The notes: generated by a model not told the origin, from the sequence alone. Numbered from the stretch's first letter, positions 7,249 to 15,827 are shown. The stretch is DNA of 47,049 nucleotides from Nostoc mirabile CHAB5784 (GCF_020829645.1 NZ_JAIVFS010000067.1:1-47049); one strand, 5' to 3'. Numbers and translations are program-made.

Positions 7249-8946
7249 TTGCTAGCAGTCCATAGTGAAAATGAACTACAATTAACTGCTGATGTACTGG
7301 TAATTGGTGGTGGCCCTGCCGCAGCATGGGCAGCCTGGGCAGCCGCATCCCAAGGAGTCAAAGTTATCATTGTTGATAAAGGTTTTCTGGGTACAAGCGG
7401 TGCTGCTGCTGCTAGTGGTAACGGCATCATGGCTCCGTCTCCAGAGAATTGGGACAAAGTTTTATCGGAGCGTTATCGCATAGGAAAAAACCTCGCTAAC
7501 TCACGTTGGATCGAGCGTGTTATCGAAAAAACTTGGCTGAGTTTGCCCCTAGTGGAAAGTTGGGGCTATCGTTTTCCCAAAGAAGATGGGGAATCTGTGC
7601 GTCAGAGTTATTATGGCCCTGAATATATGCGGGTACTTCGCAAAAACCTTTTGCGTGTTGGTGTGCAGATTCTTGATCAAAGTCCTGCTCTAGAGCTTTT
7701 ATTGGCTGACGACGGCTCAGTAGCTGGAGCAAAAGGTGTGCAGAGGCAACATCATCGTACCTATACTGTTCGTGCTGGTGCAGTAGTCTTAGCGAATGGC
7801 GGTTGTGCATTCTTGAGTAAAGCATTAGGTTGCAATACCAATACAGGTGATGGACTGCTGATGGCAGTGGAAGCCGGTGGCGAACTTTCTAGTATGGAAG
7901 CTTCTAATCACTATGCCATTTCGACGGCTTTCAATGCGACTGTAACCAGGGGTGTTCCCTTTGGCTGGGCTAGTTATACCGATGAAGCAGGCAATGATCT
8001 GGGTGGCTATATCAATGGTCGTCGCGATCCATCGTTTCTCCCTAATGCCCTCTTGAAAGGCCCCGTTTATGCTCGTTTGGATCGAGCCACGCCTGAAGTT
8101 AAAGCAGTGGTTGAAAAGTCTCATTTCATCGCTTTTCTACCCTATACAAAAGCTGGTATTGACCCCTATACAGAACGAGTGCCTGTGACACTTGTTTTAG
8201 AGGGTACAGTCCGTGGTACAGGTGGGATTCGGATTGTGAATGATAATTGCGCTACAAAAGTTCCTGGACTCTACGCTGCCGGTGATGCAGCATCGCGGGA
8301 GTTTTTAGCCGGTTTAGCTTCTGGGGGTGGTGGCCCCAATGCTGCCTGGGCAATCTCCACAGGGCAATGGGCAGGAGTTGGAGCAGCGGACTTTGCTAAG
8401 AGTCTGGGCGCTCATGCAAATGAACGGGTTGCGCGTCCTGCTGGTAAAGTGGGATTGCGATCACCTACGGTGGGCGGAACGCCATCGCCTTTGGCGGGGC
8501 GTAGCCCATCGTCACCCTCACCCACTTCTGAAACATTCGATAGTGAGGCGATCGTGCATGGTGTACAAGCCCAGATGTTCCCGTTGGAGAAGAATTACTT
8601 GCGTTCTGAGCAAGGACTTTTAGATTCTCTCGCTAAATTAGAAACGTTGTGGCAGCAAGTACAAGGGAACCCAAAACAAGATACAGTGCGCGATGTGGAA
8701 TTTTCTCGGCGAGCGGCTGCTTTGACAGCTGTAGCACGATGGGCATATTTTAGCGCGTTACATCGCACGGAAACGCGCAGCGAACATATTCGTGTGGACT
8801 ATCCCGAAACCGATCCAAATCAGCGTTATTACCAAGCAACAGGAGGCTTGGATAAGCTTTGGGTGAGGCGTGATTGGATTACGGATGCAATCGCTACACC
8901 ACCAGTACAAACCACTCAAACCACACCCTCTGTATCAAAGTTGTAG
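7249..8946 (+). CDS. FAD-dependent oxidoreductase, AprA/fumarate reductase flavoprotein type
   Basis: A 565-residue flavoprotein. It starts with TTG at 7249, eight bases after a strong GAGG; no ATG is near. VLVIGGGPAAAWAAWAAA (17-34) binds FAD. GGIRIVNDNCATKVPGLYAAGDAA (325-348) is the second FAD contact of the succinate/fumarate/APS reductase flavoprotein family. The C-terminal helical domain contains HRTETRSEHIRVDYPETD (505-522), matching the RGAHYREDYP region of that family. Residues ~402-427 are rich in Ser, Pro and Gly and encoded by dispersed-repeat DNA (8457-8523), an in-frame insertion between domains. The next gene encodes a 2x[4Fe-4S] ferredoxin, so the pair resembles AprAB or a two-subunit dehydrogenase. 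Adenylylsulfate reduction is only one option; an organosulfur substrate is equally possible. Confidence 0.85.
   Translation: MLAVHSENELQLTADVLVIGGGPAAAWAAWAAASQGVKVIIVDKGFLGTSGAAAASGNGIMAPSPENWDKVLSERYRIGKNLANSRWIERVIEKTWLSLPLVESWGYRFPKEDGESVRQSYYGPEYMRVLRKNLLRVGVQILDQSPALELLLADDGSVAGAKGVQRQHHRTYTVRAGAVVLANGGCAFLSKALGCNTNTGDGLLMAVEAGGELSSMEASNHYAISTAFNATVTRGVPFGWASYTDEAGNDLGGYINGRRDPSFLPNALLKGPVYARLDRATPEVKAVVEKSHFIAFLPYTKAGIDPYTERVPVTLVLEGTVRGTGGIRIVNDNCATKVPGLYAAGDAASREFLAGLASGGGGPNAAWAISTGQWAGVGAADFAKSLGAHANERVARPAGKVGLRSPTVGGTPSPLAGRSPSSPSPTSETFDSEAIVHGVQAQMFPLEKNYLRSEQGLLDSLAKLETLWQQVQGNPKQDTVRDVEFSRRAAALTAVARWAYFSALHRTETRSEHIRVDYPETDPNQRYYQATGGLDKLWVRRDWITDAIATPPVQTTQTTPSVSKL
8457..8523. 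repeat. Dispersed palindromic repeat inserted in frame
   Basis: Contains GGGCGGAACGCCATCGCC and GGCGGGGCGTAGCCC, characteristic of the small repeats scattered through this window. It encodes the Ser/Pro/Gly-rich residues ~402-427 of the flavoprotein without breaking the frame, at a domain boundary. Confidence 0.65.
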
Positions 8947-8958
8947 CAGGAGCATGTC

Positions 8959-9300
8959 ATGATCGAGCTTGTCAGCCATAAACTCTGTATCAATTGCAAT
9001 TTGTGCGTCCAAGTGTGTCCTACCAATGTCTTTGACTCCGTACCTAACCAGCCACCCGCGATCGCCCGTAAGGAAGACTGTCAAACTTGTTTCATGTGTG
9101 AGGCTTATTGCCCTGCGGATGCACTCTATGTTGCGCCTGAATCTCATACCAACGTTGCAGTCAATGAGGATGATTTAATTGAAAGTGGCATCATGGGTGA
9201 ATATCGTAGCCTCTTAGGTTGGGGATATGGCAGGAAAAACAATAGTGAATTGGATACGGCTCATAAACTGCGCCAACTGCCGCGTCCTTATCAAAGTTAA
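8959..9300 (+). CDS. Ferredoxin-like protein with two [4Fe-4S] clusters (AprB-like)
   Basis: A 113-residue protein with two complete CxxCxxCxxxCP motifs: Cys10, 13, 16, 20 (CINCNLCVQVCP) and Cys41, 44, 47, 51 (CQTCFMCEAYCP). That is the standard 2x[4Fe-4S] electron carrier. A ~55-residue tail follows (IMGEYRSLLGWGYGRKNNSE), as in beta subunits that wrap around a flavoprotein partner. AGGAG precedes the ATG and it follows the FAD subunit gene by 12 nt, so co-translation and complex formation are likely. It probably passes electrons between cellular ferredoxin and the flavin site. Redundant start options exist but this one has the best ribosome site. Confidence 0.88.
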   Translation: MIELVSHKLCINCNLCVQVCPTNVFDSVPNQPPAIARKEDCQTCFMCEAYCPADALYVAPESHTNVAVNEDDLIESGIMGEYRSLLGWGYGRKNNSELDTAHKLRQLPRPYQS

Positions 9301-9454
9301 TTTGGGTGTTTGGGGACACTTCTCTTCTTAGGCTGCGCCAACGACAAGCGGTAGTTGAGCGCAGTCGAAACTCAGTGCAGACGCTCGTGCCTCTCTACGA
9401 GACGCTGCGCGAACGCTAACGCTGCGCTATCGCTGGGGATTGGGAACTGGGTTT

Positions 9455-10486
9455 TTATTCAGCACTTTCAAGCACTTTTTGACGTAGTTCTGGAAATACT
9501 TTGGAGATTTTATTCAAGAGATATTCGCCATAAGTTCCGTCAAATTCGTGGATACTGGTTTTATCCCAGCGATCGCTTTTATCATCATTCACTACTACAT
9601 CTTTCAGTTCAATGGGTTTGACTTCAACGTTGAAATTGGGGTCAAAAAAGAACGGGAACGAAAGGCGATGACTTGTTGATAGGTTCTGAACGCGGTGGGG
9701 TGTTGAACGATACAGTCCTTGTGTCATGCGATCGAGCATATCCCCAATGTTGCATACGAATGAACCAGGAATAGGAGGTGCATCTATCCAACCAGACTTT
9801 GATTTGACTTGTAATCCACCAACATTATCTTGTTTGAGTATAGTTAATACTCCATAATCTGTATGTTCACCAACGCCCCATTCAGATTTAGATAATGATG
9901 GATTGGGAGGGTAATTGAAAATCCGAAATAATATTAATGGGTCTTTTGTATAACGGTCTGCAAAGTAGGATTTTTCTAACCCCAAACTTAGAGCAATACC
10001 AGCCATTAGAGTGTGTCCAAGCTTGGTCATTGAATCTATATAATCCAGCACCGTTTCCCTAAATTTGGGAATGTTGGATGGAAAAAGATTGCGACCGTGC
10101 ATTGGTACACCAGCTTTCACAAGTGGGTGAGCTTTTTCTAGTTCTGCACCGAAGTAAATACCTTCTTTTAAGTCAGGTCTACCTGATGTCAACTCGTTAC
10201 CCACGGGGAAATATCCTCGCCATGCTTTACCACCAAGAGCCATACGAATATTCAGTTTGGTTTCTACATCCTGTGCGAAAAACTGTTGGCTGAGATGTTC
10301 TAACTGCTTTTGTAGTTGTTCATCAACTCCATGTCCGATGATATAGAAGAAACCGTAATCATGGAGAGCTTGTCTAATTTGGTCTGCAATTACATTAGAA
10401 TAGTTGCTAGTTTGAGAAACCAACGTACTAATATCAATGACGGGAACCTGTGAAAACTCTTTATCCACAACTTGTAAGATTGTCAT
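9455..10486 (-). CDS. 2-oxoglutarate/Fe(II)-dependent oxygenase, isopenicillin N synthase family
   Basis: A 343-residue protein covering both the DIOX_N region (VPVIDISTLV; QALHDYGFFYIIGHGV) and the 2OG-FeII_Oxy domain. Iron ligands are visible: His208 and Asp210 in GEHTDYGVLTIL and His264 in RSTPHRVQN. Arg274 and Ser276 in HRLSFPFFFDP bind 2-oxoglutarate. Family members hydroxylate or desaturate small molecules. Sulfonate-cleaving TauD is also 2OG-dependent but of a different subfamily, so a C-S cleavage role is only a contextual suggestion. It is transcribed alone, convergent with the ferredoxin operon. An AT-rich dyad with ATCGAT (about 10518-10541) upstream weakly resembles the island operator. 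Confidence 0.88.
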   Translation of the reverse strand: MTILQVVDKEFSQVPVIDISTLVSQTSNYSNVIADQIRQALHDYGFFYIIGHGVDEQLQKQLEHLSQQFFAQDVETKLNIRMALGGKAWRGYFPVGNELTSGRPDLKEGIYFGAELEKAHPLVKAGVPMHGRNLFPSNIPKFRETVLDYIDSMTKLGHTLMAGIALSLGLEKSYFADRYTKDPLILFRIFNYPPNPSLSKSEWGVGEHTDYGVLTILKQDNVGGLQVKSKSGWIDAPPIPGSFVCNIGDMLDRMTQGLYRSTPHRVQNLSTSHRLSFPFFFDPNFNVEVKPIELKDVVVNDDKSDRWDKTSIHEFDGTYGEYLLNKISKVFPELRQKVLESAE

Positions 10487-10614
10487 ACTCCGTTTTTTCT
10501 AGTCGTGCGTAGACTACACAATAAATTATATCGATAACTATAATGTTGATGTTGGGTATGGCGATCGCTAGCCTTAGTCAACTATTTATACAAAGTTTCA
10601 GAGCGTGTAAGGAA

Positions 10615-10634
10615 CCCACGTTTTTAAACGTGGG
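10615..10634. repeat. Perfect hairpin with nested outer arms
   Basis: CCCACGTTT, loop TT, AAACGTGGG: a perfect 9-bp stem. Outside it TACAAAG (10589-10595) and CTTTGTA (10650-10656), and GCGTGT with GTACGC, can pair as an outer stem, giving a ~70-nt structured unit. It could be the end of a lost IS200/IS605-type element, a terminator or a small RNA; there is no clear T tract. Confidence 0.45.
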
Positions 10635-10763
10635 ATTGAAGCAAGTACGCTTTGTATCTCGCGCTATGGGTATCAAAACAAATATTTTTTTAAGTGGCCT
10701 TTAGACCCACAACTAAAGTTTTTTATTCCTTCTTCCCTTTTTTTGTAAGTTAATTTCTACTGC

Positions 10764-10941
10764 AATACGGTTCGGATAAGATCCCCCCGCCTGTGGCAAC
10801 TCCCTTTTTAAGGGGGTAAACGAGGAAATTAGCCCCCCAATTTATCGGGGAGCCAGCGCGGTCTTGGGGTCTCCCCAAGTGGAGCGACTGGCGTGGGTTG
10901 GGGGGATCTTCGCAGGGTAAACAAGCTAACCGAACCGTATT
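10764..10941. mobile_element. MITE-like element with 12-bp terminal inverted repeats
   Basis: AATACGGTTCGG at the left and CCGAACCGTATT at the right are perfect inverted repeats. Inside them GATCCCCCC and GGGGGGATC pair again. ATTTCTACTGC occurs immediately outside both ends, like a target duplication. There is no transposase frame, so any movement would depend on an enzyme elsewhere. Confidence 0.65.
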
Positions 10942-11215
10942 GATTTCTACTGCGTTTATAAAAAAGATTTCAAAAATGGCTAATAGGGGCTATCAAGGTG
11001 CTATATATATCCCAAAAAAGTTTAGATTTAATAAAGCTTGACGCTCCTATGGGTCATTTATAGGTGTTGCTTAGGGTATATTCAGTATTGTGTGCCCCAC
11101 TTAGTCCCCAATTGGTGTAGAAGTTCTCATTGATGAGATGATATTTCTCAAAAAATGAAACATCTAAATGGGGGAAAATCGGGGATGCATCTAAAATCCG
11201 ATTTTGTCTGGAAAT

Positions 11216-11377
11216 GGGGCTTAGGCACAGGTAACGGAAAATCGAACCACTCCAGACACAGAGAAGCCAGTGCGCCCTTGCGGTTCCCCGACTTGTTCGC
11301 GCAGCGTCTCCCCTTGGGAGAAGCAACTGGCGCGACACGGAGGAATAAGAATTTGAGAGGTATTTTGCGTAAGTCCT
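11216..11377. mobile_element. MITE-like element, GGACTTACGCA family, reverse copy
   Basis: Reads as the reverse complement of the element at 33881-34065: AGGTAACGGAAAA, CGAACCAC, AGAGAAGCCAGTGCGCCCTT, then a GGAGGAAT block and TTTTGCGTAAGTCCT at the right end. The left arm is worn (GGGCTTAGGCA). It carries one, not two, copies of the internal ~50-bp palindrome and is noncoding. Confidence 0.6.
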
Positions 11378-11622
11378 GTGGAAATGGGACATACCAAGTA
11401 TAGCCGTGACATTGATATCAAAGATATATGCAGTGCTTGTTTGAAAGATATTAATTTGAGTAGCTGATAACGCTTATCTTTATTTATTGGCGATGCCTGC
11501 GGTGGTCACTGAGCGGCTGGCCCTGAGCCTTGGGAGAGCGTAGCCGAAGGGAGTCGAACCATGTCGTACCACTTCGTGGATCTTGCTACGCGCAGCGTCT
11601 CCAAGAGTTGTGCGGGCTACGC

Positions 11623-11850
11623 CTACGCCAATAAATAAAAACTTTTTAGTTTGCTGAAAATCCCAAACCGTTTTATCTCCTGCTTAAGAACACGCTCACG
11701 ATCAGCAGATTCTTGTGGTGGGAATTCCCAAATATCACGTATCTCATGTTCTTCGTGATCTGTTAATTGGAGATGATGTGGTAATTGAGACTGTTGCCCA
11801 AATAACCAAGGTGCTCCATCTAATAATTCTCTTTCTATTCCATGAAACAT
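11623..11850 (-). CDS. Small hypothetical protein, possibly a gene fragment
   Basis: A 75-residue frame, acidic and basic residues well mixed (LTDHEEHEIRDIWEFPPQES, ADRERVLKQEIKRFG), unlike the neighbouring repeat translations, so it may be a true small gene or the N-terminal piece of a larger one. I do not recognise it. The start MFHGIERELLDG has only a weak upstream GGTG. The last residues (FSKLKSFYLLA) run into repeat DNA, suggesting truncation by an insertion. It lies downstream of the first sulfonate-binding protein gene. Confidence 0.35.
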   Translation of the reverse strand: MFHGIERELLDGAPWLFGQQSQLPHHLQLTDHEEHEIRDIWEFPPQESADRERVLKQEIKRFGIFSKLKSFYLLA

Positions 11851-12116
11851 ATTTTCACCATTATTAAAAATAAAGTAATTTTGACCGAAAACGACTCATG
11901 ATACAGAGCAAGTAAATTTATTTATAGAGAAGCAAAAAATATGTATGTAGTGACGCACAGCGCAAGAAATACGAAGTCCGTTTACAGAGCAACTAAATTT
12001 ATTTATGGGGATCAATAATGCAAGAATTTTGAATGCGTGAATTTTGAATTCGGAGCGTTCGCGCAGCGTCTCGTAGAGAAGCGACGTGACATTTAGCTTT
12101 TTACTTCTTGCTGCAA

Positions 12117-13154
12117 TTATTGGCATTTGGCGATATCTTCGTTAAAACTGCTGTCCCAAAGTTGTTTCACATCAACTTTTGTGGTAATTACACCCGCTTG
12201 AAAAAAGGTGTCAGCAACCTTTTGCTGAGAAGCAATAGCTGCGTCAGAAACAGGAAGTAATTCTTGACGACGCTGTTGTTGTCCTTGCTTGGCATCCTGA
12301 TAAACGATGCCTTCATCAACATCAATGGTAGTTGCATAATTTTTCGACCACTGCTTAAGATTAGATTCACGCCAAGTTTGGGATTTCCGCAAACGACAGA
12401 GAAAATCAGCGATCGCTATTTTCTTTTGTGGATCGGCGATCGCATTGGGTGAAGCAATAATTACGAAGTTACCGCTCAAAATATCTTTTGCAGATTCCAG
12501 TACCCGCGCCCCTTCTTTTTGGGCTTGGGGGATGGAGTAACCGTAAGTAGCCCAAGCATCAAGCTGTCCTTTACGAAAAGCCGAAAGTCCATCAGGTATT
12601 GATAAAGGAATTGCATTGATATCCTTCATCGTCAGCCCGACTTTTTCCAACATCTTAATCAGGAAGTAGTGGGCAGTTGTAGCTTTAACGTAACCCACTT
12701 TCTTACCTTTGAGGTCAGCGATCGTTTTGGCAGTGGAATTCTTGGGTACGAGTACAACTTGACCAACCGTAGGCCCTTTGAGAGTGGCAATAATTTTTAC
12801 GGATGCTTTCGATTCAATCGCAAAAATCGGTGGAATTTCACTAGCTGAGACCAGGTCAATCGCACCAGCATTGATTGACTGTACCATCAAATTACCCCCA
12901 GTAAACTCAGTAAATTGAGTTTGGTAAGAGAAATTATCTAGTCCAGCTAACTTTAAATTTAAGTCCCAGCCACCTTTATACTTAGCAACCCGCAATTGAG
13001 TTGTATTCGACACTGCGATTTGGGATGGACTAGGATTAGCAGCGATCGTTGCCGGACTAGTAGACTTTACCTCTGAGCAAGCTGTTGTTGCTACTAACAA
13101 GCAACCCAGAGAGAAGAAAAAATTCTGCCGCAGCCAATTGGTAAACACGTTCAT
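12117..13154 (-). CDS. SsuA-like aliphatic sulfonate-binding lipoprotein (copy 1)
   Basis: A 345-residue periplasmic binding protein of the SsuA/TauA/NMT1 type. The N-terminus has a hydrophobic signal and a cysteine (CLLVATTACSE) that may be lipidated, though the lipobox is weak. The mature part shows QSINAGAIDLVSASEIPPIFA and IADLKGKKVGYVKATTAHYFLIKMLEKVGL, the typical ligand-domain segments, then FRKGQLDAWATYGYSIPQAQ. These proteins deliver sulfonates or related anions to an ABC permease; none for this class is in the window. It follows an aldolase remnant and the SsuD-like monooxygenase on the same strand, probably at the end of that unit. Confidence 0.87.
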   Translation of the reverse strand: MNVFTNWLRQNFFFSLGCLLVATTACSEVKSTSPATIAANPSPSQIAVSNTTQLRVAKYKGGWDLNLKLAGLDNFSYQTQFTEFTGGNLMVQSINAGAIDLVSASEIPPIFAIESKASVKIIATLKGPTVGQVVLVPKNSTAKTIADLKGKKVGYVKATTAHYFLIKMLEKVGLTMKDINAIPLSIPDGLSAFRKGQLDAWATYGYSIPQAQKEGARVLESAKDILSGNFVIIASPNAIADPQKKIAIADFLCRLRKSQTWRESNLKQWSKNYATTIDVDEGIVYQDAKQGQQQRRQELLPVSDAAIASQQKVADTFFQAGVITTKVDVKQLWDSSFNEDIAKCQ

Positions 13155-13199
13155 TTTTGGGTATAAAAAGACAATGAAGAAAAATAACCACCAACTACT

Positions 13200-13376
13200 C
13201 TAGTAAGCCTGGTTCTTCGCCTCAGGATCTCTGGCGGTGATGTGGCCTGCTGTTCCCTCACTAAAGCCAAAACGAGCAAACAGCCGAAATGCAGCCGCAA
13301 GGCGTTGTTTGCGGTAGAGTCGTTCTTCTTCAACTCGTTCAAAGACTGGCGGTTGTGGTCTAGTGAAATTTGCCAT
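13200..13376 (-). pseudogene. N-terminal fragment of a class II aldolase/adducin family gene
   Basis: A 58-residue frame: MANFTRPQPPVFERVEEERL, then AAAFRLFARFGFSEGTAGHITARDPE, which is the typical opening of class II aldolase/adducin proteins (G..EG.AGHIT.RDPE, phosphate-binding side). It then ends AKNQAY-stop. Family members are ~220-270 residues and need the later zinc-binding His triad, so three quarters are missing. It lies between the SsuD-like oxygenase and a sulfonate-binding protein, apparently cut by deletion. It could still be translated as a short peptide. Confidence 0.7.
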
Positions 13377-13405
13377 GATTTTCTCTTTCTTGTTTCACAG
13401 GTACA

Positions 13406-14515
13406 TTAAGCTACGGTTGCTGTTTGTCGTTCTTGTCGTTGCACTTGTTGACGTACCAAAGGAATCACATCTCGACCGTAGGCGATCGCATCTTCCACTG
13501 GGTCAAAACCGCGAATTAATAGTGTTGTCACTCCAGCTTTGTAGTAATCAAATAATGACTCTGCAACTTGTTCTGGAGTCCCTACCAAAGCAGTAGTATT
13601 ACCACGAGCGCCAGTAGCAGCTGCGATCGGTGTCCATAAACGTTTATCATGAATTTCGCTTTCCTTAGCAAAATCCAACAACCGCAATGAACCAATAGCT
13701 TCAGGTCGGAAAGAAGCACCAGAAGATAGTTGAATACCAGCTTCCGCACGGGTTTCATTGATCCGTGAAAGAATATAATGTGCCTTTTCCCATGCTTTTG
13801 CTTCTGTTTCGCCCAAAATCGGACGCAAGGAAACACTAAATCGTAAATCTTTTCCAGGCGGTGCTGCGGCTTTCACCTCTGCGATCCGTTGTTTAATAGC
13901 AGCTATGGGTTCTCCCCAAAACGCATATACATTACTATGCTTTGCACCTACATCCACAGCAGCACCAGAAGCACCACCGAAATATATCGGAATATGTGGT
14001 TGCTGTAAGGGTTTGACTTCCGAAAATGCTTGTTTGAGTTGGTAAAATTCCCCTTCATAATCGAAAGGTTCTTCACTCGTCCAAACTCGCCGCACAACAT
14101 CAAGATATTCATCGGTACGGCGATAGCGAGTATCATGATTAAGCCAATCACCATCGCGCTGTTGTTCGGCATCGCTCCCACCAGTAATGATATGTACTGC
14201 AACACGACCATTAGAAAAGTGATCTAATGTTGCTAATTTGCGGGCGGCTAAAGTGGGAGCCACAAAACCCGGTCTATGTGCAAGTAAAAACTTGAGTCGT
14301 TCTGTTGCAGCAGCCACATAACTGACTACATTAAAACCATCCGGCCCTGTAGAACTATAACCAACTAGCACTCGATCAAAGCCACCATCTTCATGGACTT
14401 TTGCAAATTTGCGGACATAAGCTAAGTCTATACTTCCCCCCGTGAGAGATACAGTAGGGCTATGTAATTCAGACGCTTCTCGCGTACCAATCATGCCAAT
14501 AAATTCCACAGGCAT
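13406..14515 (-). CDS. SsuD-like FMNH2-dependent alkanesulfonate monooxygenase (LLM class)
   Basis: A 369-residue luciferase-like flavin monooxygenase. Segments: MPVEFIGMIGTREASELHSP (N-term strand), FDRVLVGYSSTGPDGFNVVSYVAAATERLKFLLAHRPGF, then LDHFSNGRVAVHIITGGSDAEQQRDGDWLNHDTRYRRTDEYLDVVRRVW, the NHDxRYxRxxEYL block shared by SsuD-type enzymes. SsuD uses reduced FMN and O2 to split alkanesulfonates into aldehyde and sulfite. It needs an NAD(P)H:FMN reductase (SsuE), not seen here. It is encoded between two SsuA-like binding proteins on one strand. Family and general reaction are well supported; substrate range is not readable. Confidence 0.9.
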   Translation of the reverse strand: MPVEFIGMIGTREASELHSPTVSLTGGSIDLAYVRKFAKVHEDGGFDRVLVGYSSTGPDGFNVVSYVAAATERLKFLLAHRPGFVAPTLAARKLATLDHFSNGRVAVHIITGGSDAEQQRDGDWLNHDTRYRRTDEYLDVVRRVWTSEEPFDYEGEFYQLKQAFSEVKPLQQPHIPIYFGGASGAAVDVGAKHSNVYAFWGEPIAAIKQRIAEVKAAAPPGKDLRFSVSLRPILGETEAKAWEKAHYILSRINETRAEAGIQLSSGASFRPEAIGSLRLLDFAKESEIHDKRLWTPIAAATGARGNTTALVGTPEQVAESLFDYYKAGVTTLLIRGFDPVEDAIAYGRDVIPLVRQQVQRQERQTATVA

Positions 14516-14685
14516 ATTAATTTTGCTCCAAATCTTTGTTATTTATAGCTGTTGCCAGGTAGTTTAGGACATCAACTGATCATAAAACCCTGATACTAAG
14601 AGACTTTCAAGTCTGTTCCCTATCCCCTATCCCCTATCCCCTGCTATAAGTTTTTAGTGGCAGTTATTCTCCGCCTCCATCTTTT

Positions 14686-15759
14686 CTACCTAGCGGCGGT
14701 AGTTCCCAGCGGACACACTGCTGTGGCAACATCTACTCGTTGCGGAATAATTTTTTGCTCTAGTAACCAGTCAGCTGTTTTCTGAAGATTGGCGATATCT
14801 TTAGTATTAGCAAATACGTAAGACTCTGGGCCTCGATTTTTAGTCACTTGCTTAGCTACAGTATCAGAGACTTTTAGCTCTTTAACTAAAAAATCTGATG
14901 CAGCATTAGTATGTTGATTTAACCAGTCACCATCCTCACTCAAAGCAGTGAGAGCAGCTTTCACTGCTACAGGATTTTCTTTAGCTGCATCACCACGAAC
15001 AACCATAATGCCGTAGGTAGGAGCAGGGTGTGTAGTGGTAATTCTCCGTGCCTTATGCTCTAATTGGGCAATGGAAATATAAGGTTCCCAAACTGCCCAC
15101 GCATCGACAGAACCTTGATATAGAGCAGGTGCAGCGTCATTCGGTGATAAGTAAACTCGCTGGACTTTTTCTTTAGGAATATTCTCTTTTTCCAAAACTT
15201 TTAATAACAGATATTCGCCTGCACCACCTTGATTGACTGCAACCTTTTTACCTATTAAATCAGCAGGTTTACGAATCGGAGAATCACCACGAACTAAGAT
15301 GGCACTACTTAAAGAATCTGGGCTAGGACGCTGTACAGAACCAATGCAAAGAGGTTGTCCAGCAGCAATTCCAGAGATAGTCGGAATATCACCACAGCCG
15401 CCAATATCCGCCCGATTACCATTGAGAGAACTTAAAAGCGTAGCGCAACGGTCAAATGGCCCACTCCATTCAACTTTAATATTTTGCGTTGCTAACTGAC
15501 GCTCTAACTCACCTCGTTGACGCGCAATGGGAATAATCCCGCCTTTTTGGTAGCCCAAGCGAATCACATTGTTTTTCTCTGTAGTTTTGGTAGTGAGAGT
15601 ATTTGAGGAGGAATCTGAGTTAGCTGCGGCATTGATAGCTGTTTGTTGACTGCAACCAGAAGCTATCAAACCAAGAAAATACGCTGCAACTGCAAAGATT
15701 TTACTGGCAGAACATTTTTGTTTGTAATGAAAGCGGTGTTCTTTTAAATAATTCAACAC
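14686..15759 (-). CDS. SsuA-like aliphatic sulfonate-binding lipoprotein (copy 2)
   Basis: A 357-residue binding protein with a lipobox (LIASGC, Cys ~36) and a low-complexity Ser/Thr/Asn linker. The ligand domains show VIRLGYQKGGIIPIARQRGELERQL, GNRADIGGCGDIPTISGIAAGQPL and LIGKKVAVNQGGAGEYLLLKVLEKENI, then DAWAVWEPYISIAQ. This is the nearest of the four to classical SsuA. It has its own upstream motif (15828-15851), 68 bp before the start, so it probably heads a unit with the SsuD-like gene and the following binding protein. Confidence 0.9.
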   Translation of the reverse strand: MLNYLKEHRFHYKQKCSASKIFAVAAYFLGLIASGCSQQTAINAAANSDSSSNTLTTKTTEKNNVIRLGYQKGGIIPIARQRGELERQLATQNIKVEWSGPFDRCATLLSSLNGNRADIGGCGDIPTISGIAAGQPLCIGSVQRPSPDSLSSAILVRGDSPIRKPADLIGKKVAVNQGGAGEYLLLKVLEKENIPKEKVQRVYLSPNDAAPALYQGSVDAWAVWEPYISIAQLEHKARRITTTHPAPTYGIMVVRGDAAKENPVAVKAALTALSEDGDWLNQHTNAASDFLVKELKVSDTVAKQVTKNRGPESYVFANTKDIANLQKTADWLLEQKIIPQRVDVATAVCPLGTTAAR

Positions 15760-15827
15760 AATTGACTCCTTGATATCAATTTGTAGGAGTTTAAGCAGCC
15801 ATATCTATGATGATAGCGAGTAAATTA

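Larger units (their letters stand above)
10487..11622. other. Gene-free region of repeats and MITE-like elements
   Basis: About 1.1 kb without a convincing gene. It contains a hairpin unit (10585-10657), a 178-bp element with terminal inverted repeats (10764-10941), a copy of the GGACTTACGCA element (11216-11377), and dispersed-repeat clusters around 11500-11620. Open frames here read through repeat DNA and have no recognisable product. Confidence 0.6.

Noticed and set aside
8959..9300. Calling the FAD-ferredoxin pair true adenylylsulfate reductase (aprAB)
   Set aside because: Family resemblance is clear, but APS-binding residues cannot be confirmed by eye and the operon context differs from known apr loci.
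10615..10645. Single CRISPR repeat (stem followed by ATTGAAGC)
   Set aside because: It occurs once, without spacers or further repeats; treated as a hairpin.
11054..11421. Three overlapping frames of 66-112 residues
   Set aside because: They run through the GGACTTACGCA element and flanking repeats on both strands.
11896..12126. A 76-residue minus frame after SsuA copy 1
   Set aside because: It contains a direct repeat (TAAATTTATTTAT) and dispersed-repeat DNA, with no natural start context.
13151..13342. A 63-residue minus frame upstream of SsuA copy 1
   Set aside because: It is the wrong frame; the neighbouring frame gives the class II aldolase N-terminus.
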